Part shown: positions 45,886 through 55,488 of the stretch, one piece after another
Layout: every line of letters starts with the position of its first letter
Numbering within the stretch: the first letter of the stretch is position 1
Origin: Celeribacter marinus
Lineage (GTDB): Bacteria > Pseudomonadota > Alphaproteobacteria > Rhodobacterales > Rhodobacteraceae
Direction: 5' to 3'
Assembly: GCF_001308265.1 (NCBI RefSeq)
Contig: NZ_CP012023.1
Span: forward strand, 538,932 to 602,931
Length of the DNA: 64,000 bases
Notes under the pieces: model-generated
What the model was told of the DNA's origin: nothing
The model's database searches: none
Seen by the model: the letters and a program-made list of their open reading frames with translations, nothing else
Translations under genes and position numbers: made by a program

Positions 45886-48375
45886 ATGACTATGAACGGC
45901 ACAGTATCTATGGCGCGTATTTTTTCTATTCTTCTCAAGCTCGTAACGGGCCTTGTTATTGTGACCCTTTTGGGTGGCTGGCTCGCCTATTGGCTCGCCT
46001 CACGCTCTCTTCCTGATTACAACGCAACGCATGAGGTTGCGGGGATCACCGCCCCCGTCGAGATTGTACGAGACACCGCCAACGTGCCGCATATCTTTGG
46101 CGCCACAGATGCCGATGTGTTTTACGGGATGGGATTTGCACATGCCCAAGACCGATTGTTCCAGATGATGCTGATGCGCCGCACCGCACAGGGCAAACTG
46201 TCGGAAGTCTTTGGTGACACGACCCTGCCCACCGATAGCTTGATGCGCCGCTTGGGGATTTACGCCGCAGCTGATGCCTCGGTCGCCGCGCAAACACCCG
46301 ATGCCATGGTCGCACTGGAGGCCTACGCGCGCGGCGTAAATGCGTGGATCACGGCCGTGAACACCGGCGCTATGGGGCGCGGCGCGCCAGAATTCTTTAT
46401 GTTCCCTGCGCAAATCTCCTATTGGCGGCCTGTGGATAGCATCGCCTTGATGAAGCTCGTGGCCTTTCAGTTGTCGGACCAAGCCTCCTCGGAAGTCCTG
46501 CGCGCGCGCACATCGCTTATGATCGGGCCTGAGCGCCTTCGCGACATTTTGCCAGATGCACCGGGGACGGGCACAGCCCTCTTATCCGAATACGCCAGCC
46601 TGTTTCCGACCTTGCCCGCCTATACGCCTGACAGTGATATCACCTTTGCCTTTGCGACCCCGCCGACCTCCCCCTTTGGTGGGGCGTCAAACGTCTGGGC
46701 CGCAGCACCCAAACGCTCGACCTCTGGCGCGGCTCTCATGGCCAATGACCCGCATTTGAACTTTTCAGCACCCGGAGCGTGGTATCTGGCGCGCCTGCAA
46801 CTCTCGACCGGCGATGTGATCGGCGCGAGTATTGCGGGCATTCCCGCCATTGTGGCCGGACGCAAGGACACCTTTGGCTGGGGCATCACCTCCGCCTATG
46901 TCGATGACGCTGATTTGTATGTGGAGCGCCTCAATCCCGCCAATCCCAACGAGGTGGAAACCCCGAACGGGTACAAGGCCATGCGCACACAGCCCTCGAT
47001 CGTGCGGATCAAAGATGCACCGCCCGTCACGTTGGAATTGCAATGGACGGATAACGGGCCTGTGCTTCCTGCGGGGGCGTATAACGCCAATACCGTGACC
47101 CCACCCAATCACGTCATGGCGTTGTCGTGGACGGCATTGGCCCCTGATGACACCTCAATGAGTGCCGTGATTGCCCTAATGCGCGCCGATACCATTGCGG
47201 GTGGCGTCGAGGCGGCACGCGGCTTTGTCGCCCCTGCCCTCAACCTGACCTTGGCCCAACACGACAGCGTGGCACTCAAAGTCATTGGCCGCGCCCCAAA
47301 ACGTGACCCGCAACACCAAAGTCAGGGCCGTATCCCCTCACCCGGTTGGATCGCCACAAACAGGTGGCAAGGGTGGCGCGACTACGATGCCCTTCCGCTC
47401 TTCGAAAGCGACCGCACGGGCATTGTCGGCAACACCAACAACAAAACCGTTGAGGCCGCGTTCCCCGACCATCTGTCTTACCACTGGGGCGACACCCAAC
47501 GCATTCAGCGCTGGCGCCGCTTGATGCAAAGCCGCGAGGTGCACACCCGTGACAGCTTCATCGAGGTGCAAAACGATATCGTGTCCTATTCTGCACGCTC
47601 GCTCCTCCCGCTCGTGGGCGCAGATCTATGGTTCACGGGCGAAGCCGCTTTGGACGGCACGCCCGAGGCACAACGCCAAAAGGCGCTAACACTGCTGGCC
47701 GAATGGAACGGCGAGATGAACGAGCACATGCCAGAGCCACTGATCTATTACGCATGGATGCGCGAGTTGCAAAACCGCCTGATCCGCGATGACCTTGGCC
47801 CCTTGTCCCACGCCTTTAACCACGTCGAGCCTATTTTCATCGAACGGGTCTTTCGTGACATTGGCGGGGCATCAAAATGGTGCGATGTCTTGCAATCGGC
47901 TGCCACCGAAACCTGTAACGACATTGCCCGACTTGCACTCGACGATGCCATTGTGTGGATTGAGCAAACCTATGGATCCGCGTTGGAATCTGTACGGTGG
48001 GGCGATGCGCATATGGCGATCCACAAACATCCCGTTTTGGGAGAGGTTCCGTTTCTCAAATGGATCGTGAACATTCGCCAAACCACATCAGGCGGCGACA
48101 ACACATTAATGCGCGGTGTCACAGCTGGTGACGGGGCTATGCCCTTTGCCAATGTCCACGGCGCCGCTTACCGCGGGGTCTATGACTTTGCCGACCCCGA
48201 CAGCTCTGTATTCATCACCGCCACGGGTCAATCGGGTCATCCGCTTTCGCGTCACTATGACGATCTGGGCGAGTTGTGGCGGCGCGGGGAATACGTGCCG
48301 ATGTCACTCGACCCCGAACTGGCCCGCGCTGCAGGCGTTGGCACGACACACCTCACTCCATCACCTGCCCAATAG
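45886..48375 (+). CDS. Penicillin acylase-family Ntn amidohydrolase
   Basis: 829-residue precursor with an N-terminal hydrophobic segment (LLKLVTGLVIVTLLGGWLAYWL) that exports or anchors it. The alpha-chain region includes RDTANVPHIFGATDADVFYG and FAHAQDRLFQMMLMRR. The self-cleavage site and new N-terminal serine are in FGGASNVWAA (Ser near 268 of the precursor), followed by beta-chain motifs such as NDPHLNFSAPG and AGIPAIVAGR. Family members cleave penicillins, acyl-homoserine lactones or other amides; the substrate cannot be read from sequence. ATG at 45910 (MARIFSILL) is an equally likely start. It is followed by fucU 25 bases later. Confidence 0.92.
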   Translation: MTMNGTVSMARIFSILLKLVTGLVIVTLLGGWLAYWLASRSLPDYNATHEVAGITAPVEIVRDTANVPHIFGATDADVFYGMGFAHAQDRLFQMMLMRRTAQGKLSEVFGDTTLPTDSLMRRLGIYAAADASVAAQTPDAMVALEAYARGVNAWITAVNTGAMGRGAPEFFMFPAQISYWRPVDSIALMKLVAFQLSDQASSEVLRARTSLMIGPERLRDILPDAPGTGTALLSEYASLFPTLPAYTPDSDITFAFATPPTSPFGGASNVWAAAPKRSTSGAALMANDPHLNFSAPGAWYLARLQLSTGDVIGASIAGIPAIVAGRKDTFGWGITSAYVDDADLYVERLNPANPNEVETPNGYKAMRTQPSIVRIKDAPPVTLELQWTDNGPVLPAGAYNANTVTPPNHVMALSWTALAPDDTSMSAVIALMRADTIAGGVEAARGFVAPALNLTLAQHDSVALKVIGRAPKRDPQHQSQGRIPSPGWIATNRWQGWRDYDALPLFESDRTGIVGNTNNKTVEAAFPDHLSYHWGDTQRIQRWRRLMQSREVHTRDSFIEVQNDIVSYSARSLLPLVGADLWFTGEAALDGTPEAQRQKALTLLAEWNGEMNEHMPEPLIYYAWMRELQNRLIRDDLGPLSHAFNHVEPIFIERVFRDIGGASKWCDVLQSAATETCNDIARLALDDAIVWIEQTYGSALESVRWGDAHMAIHKHPVLGEVPFLKWIVNIRQTTSGGDNTLMRGVTAGDGAMPFANVHGAAYRGVYDFADPDSSVFITATGQSGHPLSRHYDDLGELWRRGEYVPMSLDPELARAAGVGTTHLTPSPAQ

Positions 48376-48400
48376 GCCACGCTCCCGAAAGGACGTCATC

Positions 48401-48829
48401 ATGTTGCATAATATCCCCGCCATCTTGCCGCCAGAGGCGCTTTTTTACATGGCTCAAATGGGTCACGGTGACATGCTTGTGATTGGGGACAGCAATTTCC
48501 CCGCGCAAAGCATGGGGCAACGTGTGATCCGCTGCGAGGGCTCGAATGCCTCACAAATTCTGGACGCTGTCGTGACGCTGTTCCCGCTCGACACCTTTGT
48601 CGAGGACCGCGCGGTCACGATGCAAGTTGTTGGCGCGCCCGACACAATCCCACCCGCCGTGGCCGAGTTTCAGGCCATCATCGACGCCAAGGGCGACAAT
48701 CCCGCCCCGATCGTCTCCGTCGAAAGGTTCGCGTTCTACGACCGTGCCCGCGCCGCTTTTGCGATTATTCAAACGGGCGAACCGCGCCCTTACGGCAATA
48801 TCATCCTCACCAAAGGCATCATCGTCTAA
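48401..48829 (+). CDS. fucU: L-fucose mutarotase, RbsD/FucU family
   Basis: 142-residue protein that interconverts sugar anomers. FucU-type features are MLHNIPAILPPEALFYMAQMG-HGD (His of MGHGD is catalytic), GDSNFPAQ, and RPYGNIILTKG near the C-terminus. It has GAAAGGA upstream of ATG 48401 and probably shares a transcript with the acylase gene. No fucose pathway gene is nearby, so the actual sugar is open. Confidence 0.92.
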   Translation: MLHNIPAILPPEALFYMAQMGHGDMLVIGDSNFPAQSMGQRVIRCEGSNASQILDAVVTLFPLDTFVEDRAVTMQVVGAPDTIPPAVAEFQAIIDAKGDNPAPIVSVERFAFYDRARAAFAIIQTGEPRPYGNIILTKGIIV

Positions 48830-48844
48830 GGGCGATACGCGTGC

Positions 48845-49162
48845 TTAGTGTGTGGTGACGGCGGGCGGGGTGTCCGGCTTGTCATAGACGACATAGCCCA
48901 CGCCCTTGTCCGCCGCTTTACGTGCCGCCGCTTTGAGTTCCGGTGTCGGAAAGGCCGAAAGGCGCAGCGGAACCTGTTTGATCTTTTGGATCTCGATATT
49001 GCTCCAACCATACCTAGAGAAAAACGAGTTCACGGGCGCTTTAGCCCCATCGACACTCTCGGCCACGGCAAAGCAATTGATGATATAGCGCCGCCCCGCA
49101 ACCAAGTGTGCGTTTGAGCCTGCATCTGCTTCGATCAGCATGAGATAAAGGTGATTGTCCAT
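48845..49162 (-). CDS. Conserved hypothetical protein downstream of hflX
   Basis: 105-residue protein, no signal or membrane segment, not recognised. Segments such as NHLYLMLIEADAGSNAHLVAG and FSRYGWSNIEIQKIKQVPL suggest a small alpha/beta fold; the first looks like the start of a ferredoxin-like domain. The ATG at 49162 is 2 bases past the hflX stop with GGGAGATGTAACG upstream, so it is coupled to hflX. Function unknown. Confidence 0.72.
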   Translation of the reverse strand: MDNHLYLMLIEADAGSNAHLVAGRRYIINCFAVAESVDGAKAPVNSFFSRYGWSNIEIQKIKQVPLRLSAFPTPELKAAARKAADKGVGYVVYDKPDTPPAVTTH

Positions 49163-49164
49163 CG

Positions 49165-50460
49165 TTACATCTCCCGAAACTGTTTTTCCTGACGCGGTGT
49201 CCAGAGCACGGTCAGAACGTAGCCCTCCTCGCTCGCCGCCTCGCCCAAAACCACGCCTTCGGCAAAGAGCCATGCGCGTTTCTTGCCCTCAGAGAACGGG
49301 ACGACTATTTCGCGCTCGATCTTGTCTTCTTCGAAATACGCAGACACGGCATCAAGCAACGATTTGACGCCCTCACCGGTCACGGCGGAAATCGCGAACA
49401 CGTTATTGTCGGCTTCAGCGCGTTCCAACCGCGCAAGCCGCGCCTCATCATCGAGCTTGTCGATTTTGTTCCAGACTTCAATCATAGGCGCGTTTTCTTT
49501 GATCCCCAGATCGGAGAGGATTTTGAGCACATCGGTCTTTTGATCTTCGGTCTCATCGGCCGAGATGTCGCGCACATGCAAAATCAGATCGGCGTCGAGC
49601 ACCTCCTCCAACGTGGCACGAAACGAGGCGACCAGTTGCGTGGGCAAGTTCGAGATAAACCCCACAGTGTCCGACAAGATAATATCGCGGTCCCCGCCGT
49701 GGGCCGTCTCAAGTCTCAGTTGACGCATGGTCGGATCGAGCGTGGCAAACAACATGTCTTTCACAAACACATCTGCGCCCGTGACCGTGTTGAAAAACGT
49801 CGACTTTCCGGCGTTCGTATAGCCCACAAGAGCCACAATCGGGAACGGAATTTTTGCGCGCGAGGCACGGTGCAATTCGCGGGTTTTGATCACACGGGCC
49901 AATTGTTTGCGCAGACGGTTCAGGTGATCATCAATGGCGCGGCGGTCAGCCTCGATCTGGGTTTCCCCCGGCCCCCCGACAAAGCCCAATCCACCACGCT
50001 GGCGCTCAAGGTGGGTCCATGCCCGGACAAGACGGGTACGTTGATAACTCAGGGCTGCCATTTCGACCTGTAACACACCCTCACGGGTGCGCGCACGATC
50101 CGAAAAGATCTCCAAAATCAGGCCCGTGCGGTCCAGAAGTTTAACCTTCCATTCCTTTTCCAGATTGCGTTGCTGAACGGGCGTCACCGGACCGTCAACC
50201 AAAACCAGCTCAACGTCACTGGCTTGGATACGCTCTTTGAGTTCCTGGATCTTGCCCTTGCCGAACAAGGCGGCGGGGTGCGTTTTTGGCAAGCGCACAA
50301 TCTCCGCGCCTTGTACCTCGATATTGGGCAAGGCGGCCGCGAGGGCCACAGCCTCATCCAAGCGCGGCTGCGCATCGCGCCGTCCACGGTCTGAGGTAAT
50401 ATCGGGATGGATCACCCACGCGCGCGTTGGTTCCACCTCGTGATCGTAATAGTCGCCCAA
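49165..50460 (-). CDS. hflX: Ribosome-splitting GTPase HflX
   Basis: 431-residue GTPase that rescues stalled or heat-damaged ribosomes. An N-terminal HflX domain (LVDGPVTPVQQRNLEKEW, LDRTGLILEIFSDRARTREG) is followed by the G domain with ALVGYTNAGKSTFFN, LSDTVGFISNLP and WNKIDKL. The start is TTG at 50460 with AAGGA eight bases before it; no in-frame ATG fits. It follows hfq after 181 bases. Confidence 0.95.
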   Translation of the reverse strand: MGDYYDHEVEPTRAWVIHPDITSDRGRRDAQPRLDEAVALAAALPNIEVQGAEIVRLPKTHPAALFGKGKIQELKERIQASDVELVLVDGPVTPVQQRNLEKEWKVKLLDRTGLILEIFSDRARTREGVLQVEMAALSYQRTRLVRAWTHLERQRGGLGFVGGPGETQIEADRRAIDDHLNRLRKQLARVIKTRELHRASRAKIPFPIVALVGYTNAGKSTFFNTVTGADVFVKDMLFATLDPTMRQLRLETAHGGDRDIILSDTVGFISNLPTQLVASFRATLEEVLDADLILHVRDISADETEDQKTDVLKILSDLGIKENAPMIEVWNKIDKLDDEARLARLERAEADNNVFAISAVTGEGVKSLLDAVSAYFEEDKIEREIVVPFSEGKKRAWLFAEGVVLGEAASEEGYVLTVLWTPRQEKQFREM

Positions 50461-50585
50461 ATCGTTTGGTCCTTTGGTTTATTCATCGCGTGTGCGGATG
50501 TCGCCGCGACCACTTTGTATCAGAGCGCGCTGAACTGTATATTTCACACCAGACTCACGTAATCCCCGCCTTGCGCAAAGACAAG

Positions 50586-50601
50586 TGGCCCGCGCGGGCC
50601 A
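50586..50601. terminator. GC palindrome between hfq and hflX
   Basis: TGGCCCGCGCGGGCCA is a perfect 16-bp palindrome, 40 bases past the hfq stop in the direction away from hflX start sites. It could form a 6-bp hairpin with a GCGC loop. The following T content is poor, so attenuation or a binding site are alternatives. Confidence 0.3.
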
Positions 50602-50641
50602 TATCCCGTGCAGGCCGATACCACATCACAAAAGCAAAGCG

Positions 50642-50881
50642 TTACTGCGCGTCTTCACCGTCATAAAGGCTGATAGGCTGTGCGGGCATAATCGTGGAAA
50701 TCGCGTGCTTGTATACAAGTTGCGACTGACCATCGCGGCGCAGCAAAACACAAAAGTTATCAAACCATGTGATGACGCCTTGCAACTTCACACCATTGAT
50801 CAAAAAGATCGTCACTGGAACTTTGGTTTTGCGAACGTGATTGAGGAACGCGTCTTGGAGATTTTGTTTGTCACCGGCCAT
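50642..50881 (-). CDS. hfq: RNA chaperone Hfq
   Basis: 79-residue Sm-like hexameric RNA chaperone for small-RNA regulation. Sm1 is seen in [21 protein letters not shown] and Sm2 in [12 protein letters not shown]; the proximal-site [12 protein letters not shown] helix is intact. The C-terminal tail is very short, as in Rhodobacter. The start ATG at 50881 is set by homology; a longer frame upstream has no support. Confidence 0.97.
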   Translation of the reverse strand: MAGDKQNLQDAFLNHVRKTKVPVTIFLINGVKLQGVITWFDNFCVLLRRDGQSQLVYKHAISTIMPAQPISLYDGEDAQ

Positions 50882-50943
50882 TATAGTTGCCTTTTTTCTT
50901 GCGCTTATATTGCGAGCTGCCTTGCGTGGACAGCGCTTGGGCA

Positions 50944-50974
50944 TATCCTCACAGTGAATCCCCGTGAATGTCAA
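50944..50974 (-). promoter_or_regulatory. Candidate hfq promoter
   Basis: The minus strand has a perfect TTGACA (50969-50974) about 90 bases upstream of the hfq ATG. The -10 region (AGGATA, 50944-50949, 19-base spacing) is poor. Confidence 0.35.
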
Positions 50975-51047
50975 GATTTGCAAAGCTATTTCAGAGCCTT
51001 GAGACAGGGTTCATTGCCAATCGGTGCAAATGCGCGTCACCCGTGGG

Positions 51048-52595
51048 TTAGCGGCGCCAGAAATCGGGGTTGATCAAGGCAATCATAGCCAGCAATTCCA
51101 ACCGCCCCAAAACCATCGTTGCGGCTAAGACCGCCTTGGGCCATGTCCCCAGATCAGCAAAGGAATAGGGCACTTCGGCGGCGACATGGACCAACGGTCC
51201 AGTCGTGGTCAACGCGGCAACCGTATAGACGGCGGCCTCTTCAAAATGGATGCCAAACAGCGACAAGATCATCATCACGGCGGCAATGGTGAAGGCGAAG
51301 AACATGAAATACACCCACGCTACATAGGCACCTTGGCGGCGAATGCGCCGCGCCAATGCGCCCGCGCCCCCCACGGAGTTGGGAGAAATCATCTTTTCAA
51401 TTTCGCGCTCGCCGTGGCGCACAAGGGCGTAGAGCCGCAGCAACTTCACCCCGCCCGCCGTTGTCGCCACGCCACCGCCAAAAATCGCAAGACCCAAGAG
51501 CAAAACCCCCGGAGCTTGTAGGCCCGACCACATCCGCGCCTCTTCCCACGAGGCGCTCTCGAAACCTGCCGTGGTGAGGAACGACATCACCATAAAGATG
51601 CCGCCCCAAAGCGACGAGAGCGCCGCAGGCACATCCCAGACCCGCTCGACCTCAAGGGCCCCACCCCAGTGGCGGATAAACAGCAAGGTCGGCAAAACCA
51701 CCAACAGCACCAATCCGATTTTCATCTCGGGATCGCGGTAAAGCGGTAGTGCGTCTTTGCGCACATCGTCGACCGAAAACGTTTTGCGCGACAAGGCGAG
51801 AAACAAAAAGGCAAAGACCAATCCCTCGCCCAATATCCCCGCACTCGATCCCGTCAGCCCGCCCACAGGAGAAATGCCCGAGGTCGCAAGAACCGACATC
51901 GCATGGCAAAGCGCCACATACGGCGCGCCGCCCACCATCGCCAACGCGAACCACAGCCCGACTGTGAGGCCCAAGTAGATCGGAAACAGCCGCGCGGTGT
52001 AGCGCGCCAAGCGTTCTGGCCCTGCGGCCACGCGAATGATCTGTGTGGCACTCGATGAGCCTTGGCCGACCTGCCGCGCAGATAGCACTTCGAACCCGCC
52101 CAGATTGAGCGGTGCCAGAACCGCAATTGCGGTGACCCACGCGAACAACCCGCCAAGCCAGCCGACCAATGCGCGCCACAAATGCACCGTGCGCGACAAT
52201 CGCTCGGGATCATCAAAGAGCGTGGCCCCCGTGGTGGTCAGCGACGATACCATCTCGAAATAGGCATTAAAGAACGTGGTGTTCTGGGTGGCTTCCGCGA
52301 ATGGCACGGCCAAAAAGACAGGCAAGACCGTGTAAGTGAGCAAAAGCGTCATCAACTGATTTCGCCCCTCGCGATCACGGTCGCGGCGGGTATCACGGTC
52401 AGCTGTCGCCTCCGGGCGCGCGCGCGCAATCGCAATCATCCCCGCAAGGCTCATCAACAACACACCCGCGTAGAAAAACGCGCGTGCATCGTCGTGCTGG
52501 CGGATAACAAGGCCGTAAATCGCCGGCACCATCATCGCCGCACCCGCCACCAGCATCAGCTGGACGAAAAAGGGCATGCGCGAAAAGCGGTTCAT
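51048..52595 (-). CDS. trkH: Potassium uptake channel subunit TrkH
   Basis: 515-residue membrane protein with ten or more helices and P-loop pore segments of the Trk/Ktr type, e.g. FEMVSSLTTTGATLF, MSVLATSGISPVGG, SFLTTAGFESASW and VAALTTTGPLVH. These each supply a filter glycine. It forms K+ channels gated by TrkA. The start overlaps trkA by one base. A polar insert after helix 2 (about residues 60-80, RPEATADRDTRRDRDREGR) is highly charged and unusual-looking. Confidence 0.93.
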   Translation of the reverse strand: MNRFSRMPFFVQLMLVAGAAMMVPAIYGLVIRQHDDARAFFYAGVLLMSLAGMIAIARARPEATADRDTRRDRDREGRNQLMTLLLTYTVLPVFLAVPFAEATQNTTFFNAYFEMVSSLTTTGATLFDDPERLSRTVHLWRALVGWLGGLFAWVTAIAVLAPLNLGGFEVLSARQVGQGSSSATQIIRVAAGPERLARYTARLFPIYLGLTVGLWFALAMVGGAPYVALCHAMSVLATSGISPVGGLTGSSAGILGEGLVFAFLFLALSRKTFSVDDVRKDALPLYRDPEMKIGLVLLVVLPTLLFIRHWGGALEVERVWDVPAALSSLWGGIFMVMSFLTTAGFESASWEEARMWSGLQAPGVLLLGLAIFGGGVATTAGGVKLLRLYALVRHGEREIEKMISPNSVGGAGALARRIRRQGAYVAWVYFMFFAFTIAAVMMILSLFGIHFEEAAVYTVAALTTTGPLVHVAAEVPYSFADLGTWPKAVLAATMVLGRLELLAMIALINPDFWRR

Positions 52596-53971
52596 TAGAA
52601 GTAGTCGATCGACACCTGAAGGAGCCGCTCCACCTCAGGCACATCTGCCGCAAGTGAGAAGATGGTGATGACATCGCCCTCGTCGATACGGGTATCGCCG
52701 GACGGTTTGATATAGGTCTCGCCTTTCATAATCGCGCCGACAAGCACCCCTTCGGGAAACTCAATATCGCGGATTTTATTGCCCGAAATCGGTGATGTGG
52801 ACAAAACTTGCGCCTCGATCACCTCCGCCTCGCCGTCCCCGACAGAATAGACGTTGCGCACCCGCCCATGACGGATATGGCGCAAGATCGACGACACCGT
52901 TGTGGCGCGCGGGTTGATATGGGCATCAATGTCGAGCGCATTGAGGATCGGCACCAAAGACGGATCGTTGACCAGACAAATCGCCATGGCACAGCCCGCC
53001 TGTTTGGCGCGCACGGCAGAGAGCATATTGACCTTATCGTCGTCCGTCACACACAACACGGCATTGGCGCGCGACACGCCCGCCTCTTGTAAGAGTTCGG
53101 TATCAAGTGCGTCACCGTGCAATACAATGGTCCGCTCAAGACTGTCAGCGGCGCGTTCGGCCACTCGGCGGTCTTTCTCAATGATTTTGACGCGTACCCG
53201 CTCGGTGCGCGCCTCCAAGGCTTGTGCAACCCCGAGGCCCACGTTGCCACCGCCTAAAATGACGACACGGTCCTGTTTGGCTTGGACTTTCCCGAACACT
53301 TCCATGGTGCGATTGACGTCTTGCGAATGGACGAAGCAATACACTTCGTCGCCTGCAAACAACTGATCATCAGGTTCGGGAGCAAACAGGCGCCCCTCAC
53401 GGCGCACGCCCACAACTGTCACCCGCAACGTCGAAAACAGCTCGGTCAACTCACGCAGCGCGGCATTGAGAACAGGACAATCCTCGGCAAGGTGGATGCC
53501 CATCAAATGGACCTGCCCCGCCAAAAACACTTGGGTATCGAACGCCGCAGGAGCCGCCAAACGGCGCATCGCCGCCTCGGCCACTTCGCGCTCGGGCGAG
53601 ATCACCACATCAATCGGCATGTGGTCGCGGCGGTACAGATCGGAATAAATGGCCGTCAGATAGCTTTGCGCCCGCAGACGCGCAATTTTGCGCGGCACGT
53701 TAAACACCGAATGGGCCACCTGACAGGTCACCATATTGACCTCATCGGAATGGGTCGCGGCAATGATCATATCGGCGTCGCGCGCACCGGCCTTTTCAAG
53801 GACATCGGGATAGGAGGCGTGCCCCTCGATACCCTGAACATCAAGCGTATCTGTCGCGCGGCGCACAAGGGCGGGGTTGTTGTCGACCACCGTCACATCG
53901 TTCTTTTCGCCCGACAATTGACGCGCAATTTGCCAACCGACCTGACCCGCACCGCAAATGATAACTTTCAT
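52595..53971 (-). CDS. trkA: Potassium uptake regulator TrkA
   Basis: 458-residue cytoplasmic gating protein with two tandem halves. Each half has a Rossmann RCK/TrkA_N domain (KVIICGAGQVGWQIARQL and VVILGGGNVGLGVAQALE) followed by a TrkA_C domain (MGIHLAEDCPVLNAALREL and VLVGAIMKGETYIKPSG). It binds NAD(H) or ATP to control TrkH. It lies 92 bases past ntrX in the conserved alphaproteobacterial order. Confidence 0.96.
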   Translation of the reverse strand: MKVIICGAGQVGWQIARQLSGEKNDVTVVDNNPALVRRATDTLDVQGIEGHASYPDVLEKAGARDADMIIAATHSDEVNMVTCQVAHSVFNVPRKIARLRAQSYLTAIYSDLYRRDHMPIDVVISPEREVAEAAMRRLAAPAAFDTQVFLAGQVHLMGIHLAEDCPVLNAALRELTELFSTLRVTVVGVRREGRLFAPEPDDQLFAGDEVYCFVHSQDVNRTMEVFGKVQAKQDRVVILGGGNVGLGVAQALEARTERVRVKIIEKDRRVAERAADSLERTIVLHGDALDTELLQEAGVSRANAVLCVTDDDKVNMLSAVRAKQAGCAMAICLVNDPSLVPILNALDIDAHINPRATTVSSILRHIRHGRVRNVYSVGDGEAEVIEAQVLSTSPISGNKIRDIEFPEGVLVGAIMKGETYIKPSGDTRIDEGDVITIFSLAADVPEVERLLQVSIDYF

Positions 53972-54063
53972 GCCATCAGCCTTACCTGTTTCACGATTGG
54001 CATCGCATTATTCGACAGGCTTCGCAAGCGGCCACACACGTGCCCCCTTGCCTGCCCGCGATC

Positions 54064-55467
54064 CTATTCGTCATCCTCAGCGACATATGCCACGCGTCCG
54101 CCCGATTTGTTTCCGGTCACAACACCAAGCGATTTCAACTTGCGGTGCAGTGCCGAACGCTCCATGCCGACAAAGGTTGCCGTGCGTGAGATATTGCCGC
54201 CAAAGCGATTGATCTGGGTGAGCAAATACTCGCGTTCGAACAACTCGCGCGCCTCGCGCAGGGGCAAGGTCGCAATAGCAGGCGACAACACCGCGCGGGT
54301 TTCGTCATCGCCACTTGCGTCTTGCTCTGGAAGCTCGGACGCGTCGATGTCACCCGCACCCTCTCCCAAAATCAACACGCGTTCGACCACGTTTTTGAGT
54401 TGGCGGACGTTGCCGGGCCATTGCATCGTTTGCAACAACGCTGCGGCATCATCGGTCAACTTGCGCAGGGGCAACCCTTGGGTGCGATTGAACGCCGCGA
54501 TGAATTTCTCGGCCAAGGCAGGGATATCCTCGCGCCGCTTTTCCAAGCTCGGCACATCAATCGGCACCACGTTGAGCCGGTGGTACAACTCCTCACGAAA
54601 CCGCCCCGCGGCAATCTCGGCTTGTAGATCGCGGCTCGTCGAGGAGATGACGCGCAAATCGACCGACACTTGGGACGTGCCGCCCACGCGTGCGAATTGT
54701 TGATCGACCAAAACCCGCAGAATTTTGGATTGAGTGCCAGACGGCATGTCGGCCACTTCGTCAAAGAAGATCACGCCGCCACTCGCCTCTTCCAACAGAC
54801 CCTTTTCAATGCCGCGCTCCGCGCTTTCGCGCCCGAACAACACCTCTTCCATGCGCTCAGGCTCGACCGTGGCCGAGGACACCGTGACAAACGGCGCATC
54901 TTTGCGGTCCGAATTGTCGTGTATCCACCGCGCGGCGACCTCTTTGCCAACGCCCGCAGGCCCCGTGAGCATCACGCGTCCGTTGGATTTTGTGACTTTC
55001 TCAAGGTTGCTTTTGAGTTGCTTGAACGCCGGTGACACACCGTACATTTCAACCTCGGCCCCGCCAGAGCGTTTGAGGGTCGCGTTCTCGCGGCGCAATC
55101 GCGACGTCTCCATCGCGCGGCGCACAACCACCATCAACTGATCGATGTTGAACGGCTTTTCGATGAAATCGTAAGCGCCCTGTTTGATCGCGGCAACGGC
55201 AATCTCGATATTGCCGTGTCCCGAAATGATAATGATCGGCACCTGCGGATGCTCGCGTTTGACATGTTTAAGAATGTCGATCCCGTCCATCGCGCTATCT
55301 TTGAGCCAGATATCGAGCACCATCAGGGAGGGCACCGCCTGCGCAATCGCGCTCAAACATTCGTCGGAGCCTCCCGCAAGACGGGTCTCAAACCCTTCGT
55401 CACGCAAAATATCTCCAACCAATTCGCGAATATCACGTTCATCGTCTACGATAAGAATATCAGACAT
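54064..55467 (-). CDS. ntrX: NtrX response regulator
   Basis: 467-residue NtrC-family regulator paired with NtrY. The receiver has Asp in LMVLDIWLKDSAMDG and Lys in FIEKPFN. The AAA domain has an altered Walker A GPAGVGKEVAARW and Walker B GVIFFDEVADMP. The GAFTGA sigma-54 contact loop is missing: LFGRESAERGIEKGLLEEASG stands in its place, as usual for NtrX. A Fis-type helix-turn-helix lies at the C-terminus (NRFGGNISRTATFVGMERS). It likely works with sigma-70 or as a repressor, in redox and envelope control. The start used is ATG 55467 (MSDILIVDDE). Confidence 0.95.
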   Translation of the reverse strand: MSDILIVDDERDIRELVGDILRDEGFETRLAGGSDECLSAIAQAVPSLMVLDIWLKDSAMDGIDILKHVKREHPQVPIIIISGHGNIEIAVAAIKQGAYDFIEKPFNIDQLMVVVRRAMETSRLRRENATLKRSGGAEVEMYGVSPAFKQLKSNLEKVTKSNGRVMLTGPAGVGKEVAARWIHDNSDRKDAPFVTVSSATVEPERMEEVLFGRESAERGIEKGLLEEASGGVIFFDEVADMPSGTQSKILRVLVDQQFARVGGTSQVSVDLRVISSTSRDLQAEIAAGRFREELYHRLNVVPIDVPSLEKRREDIPALAEKFIAAFNRTQGLPLRKLTDDAAALLQTMQWPGNVRQLKNVVERVLILGEGAGDIDASELPEQDASGDDETRAVLSPAIATLPLREARELFEREYLLTQINRFGGNISRTATFVGMERSALHRKLKSLGVVTGNKSGGRVAYVAEDDE

Positions 55468-55488
55468 GTTCAACCTCCAACATCAGTT

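Noticed and set aside
53282..54703. A 473-codon open frame on the plus strand opposite trkA and ntrX
   Set aside because: It is the antisense shadow of two certain genes; composition is His/Arg/Ser-rich and shows no domain.
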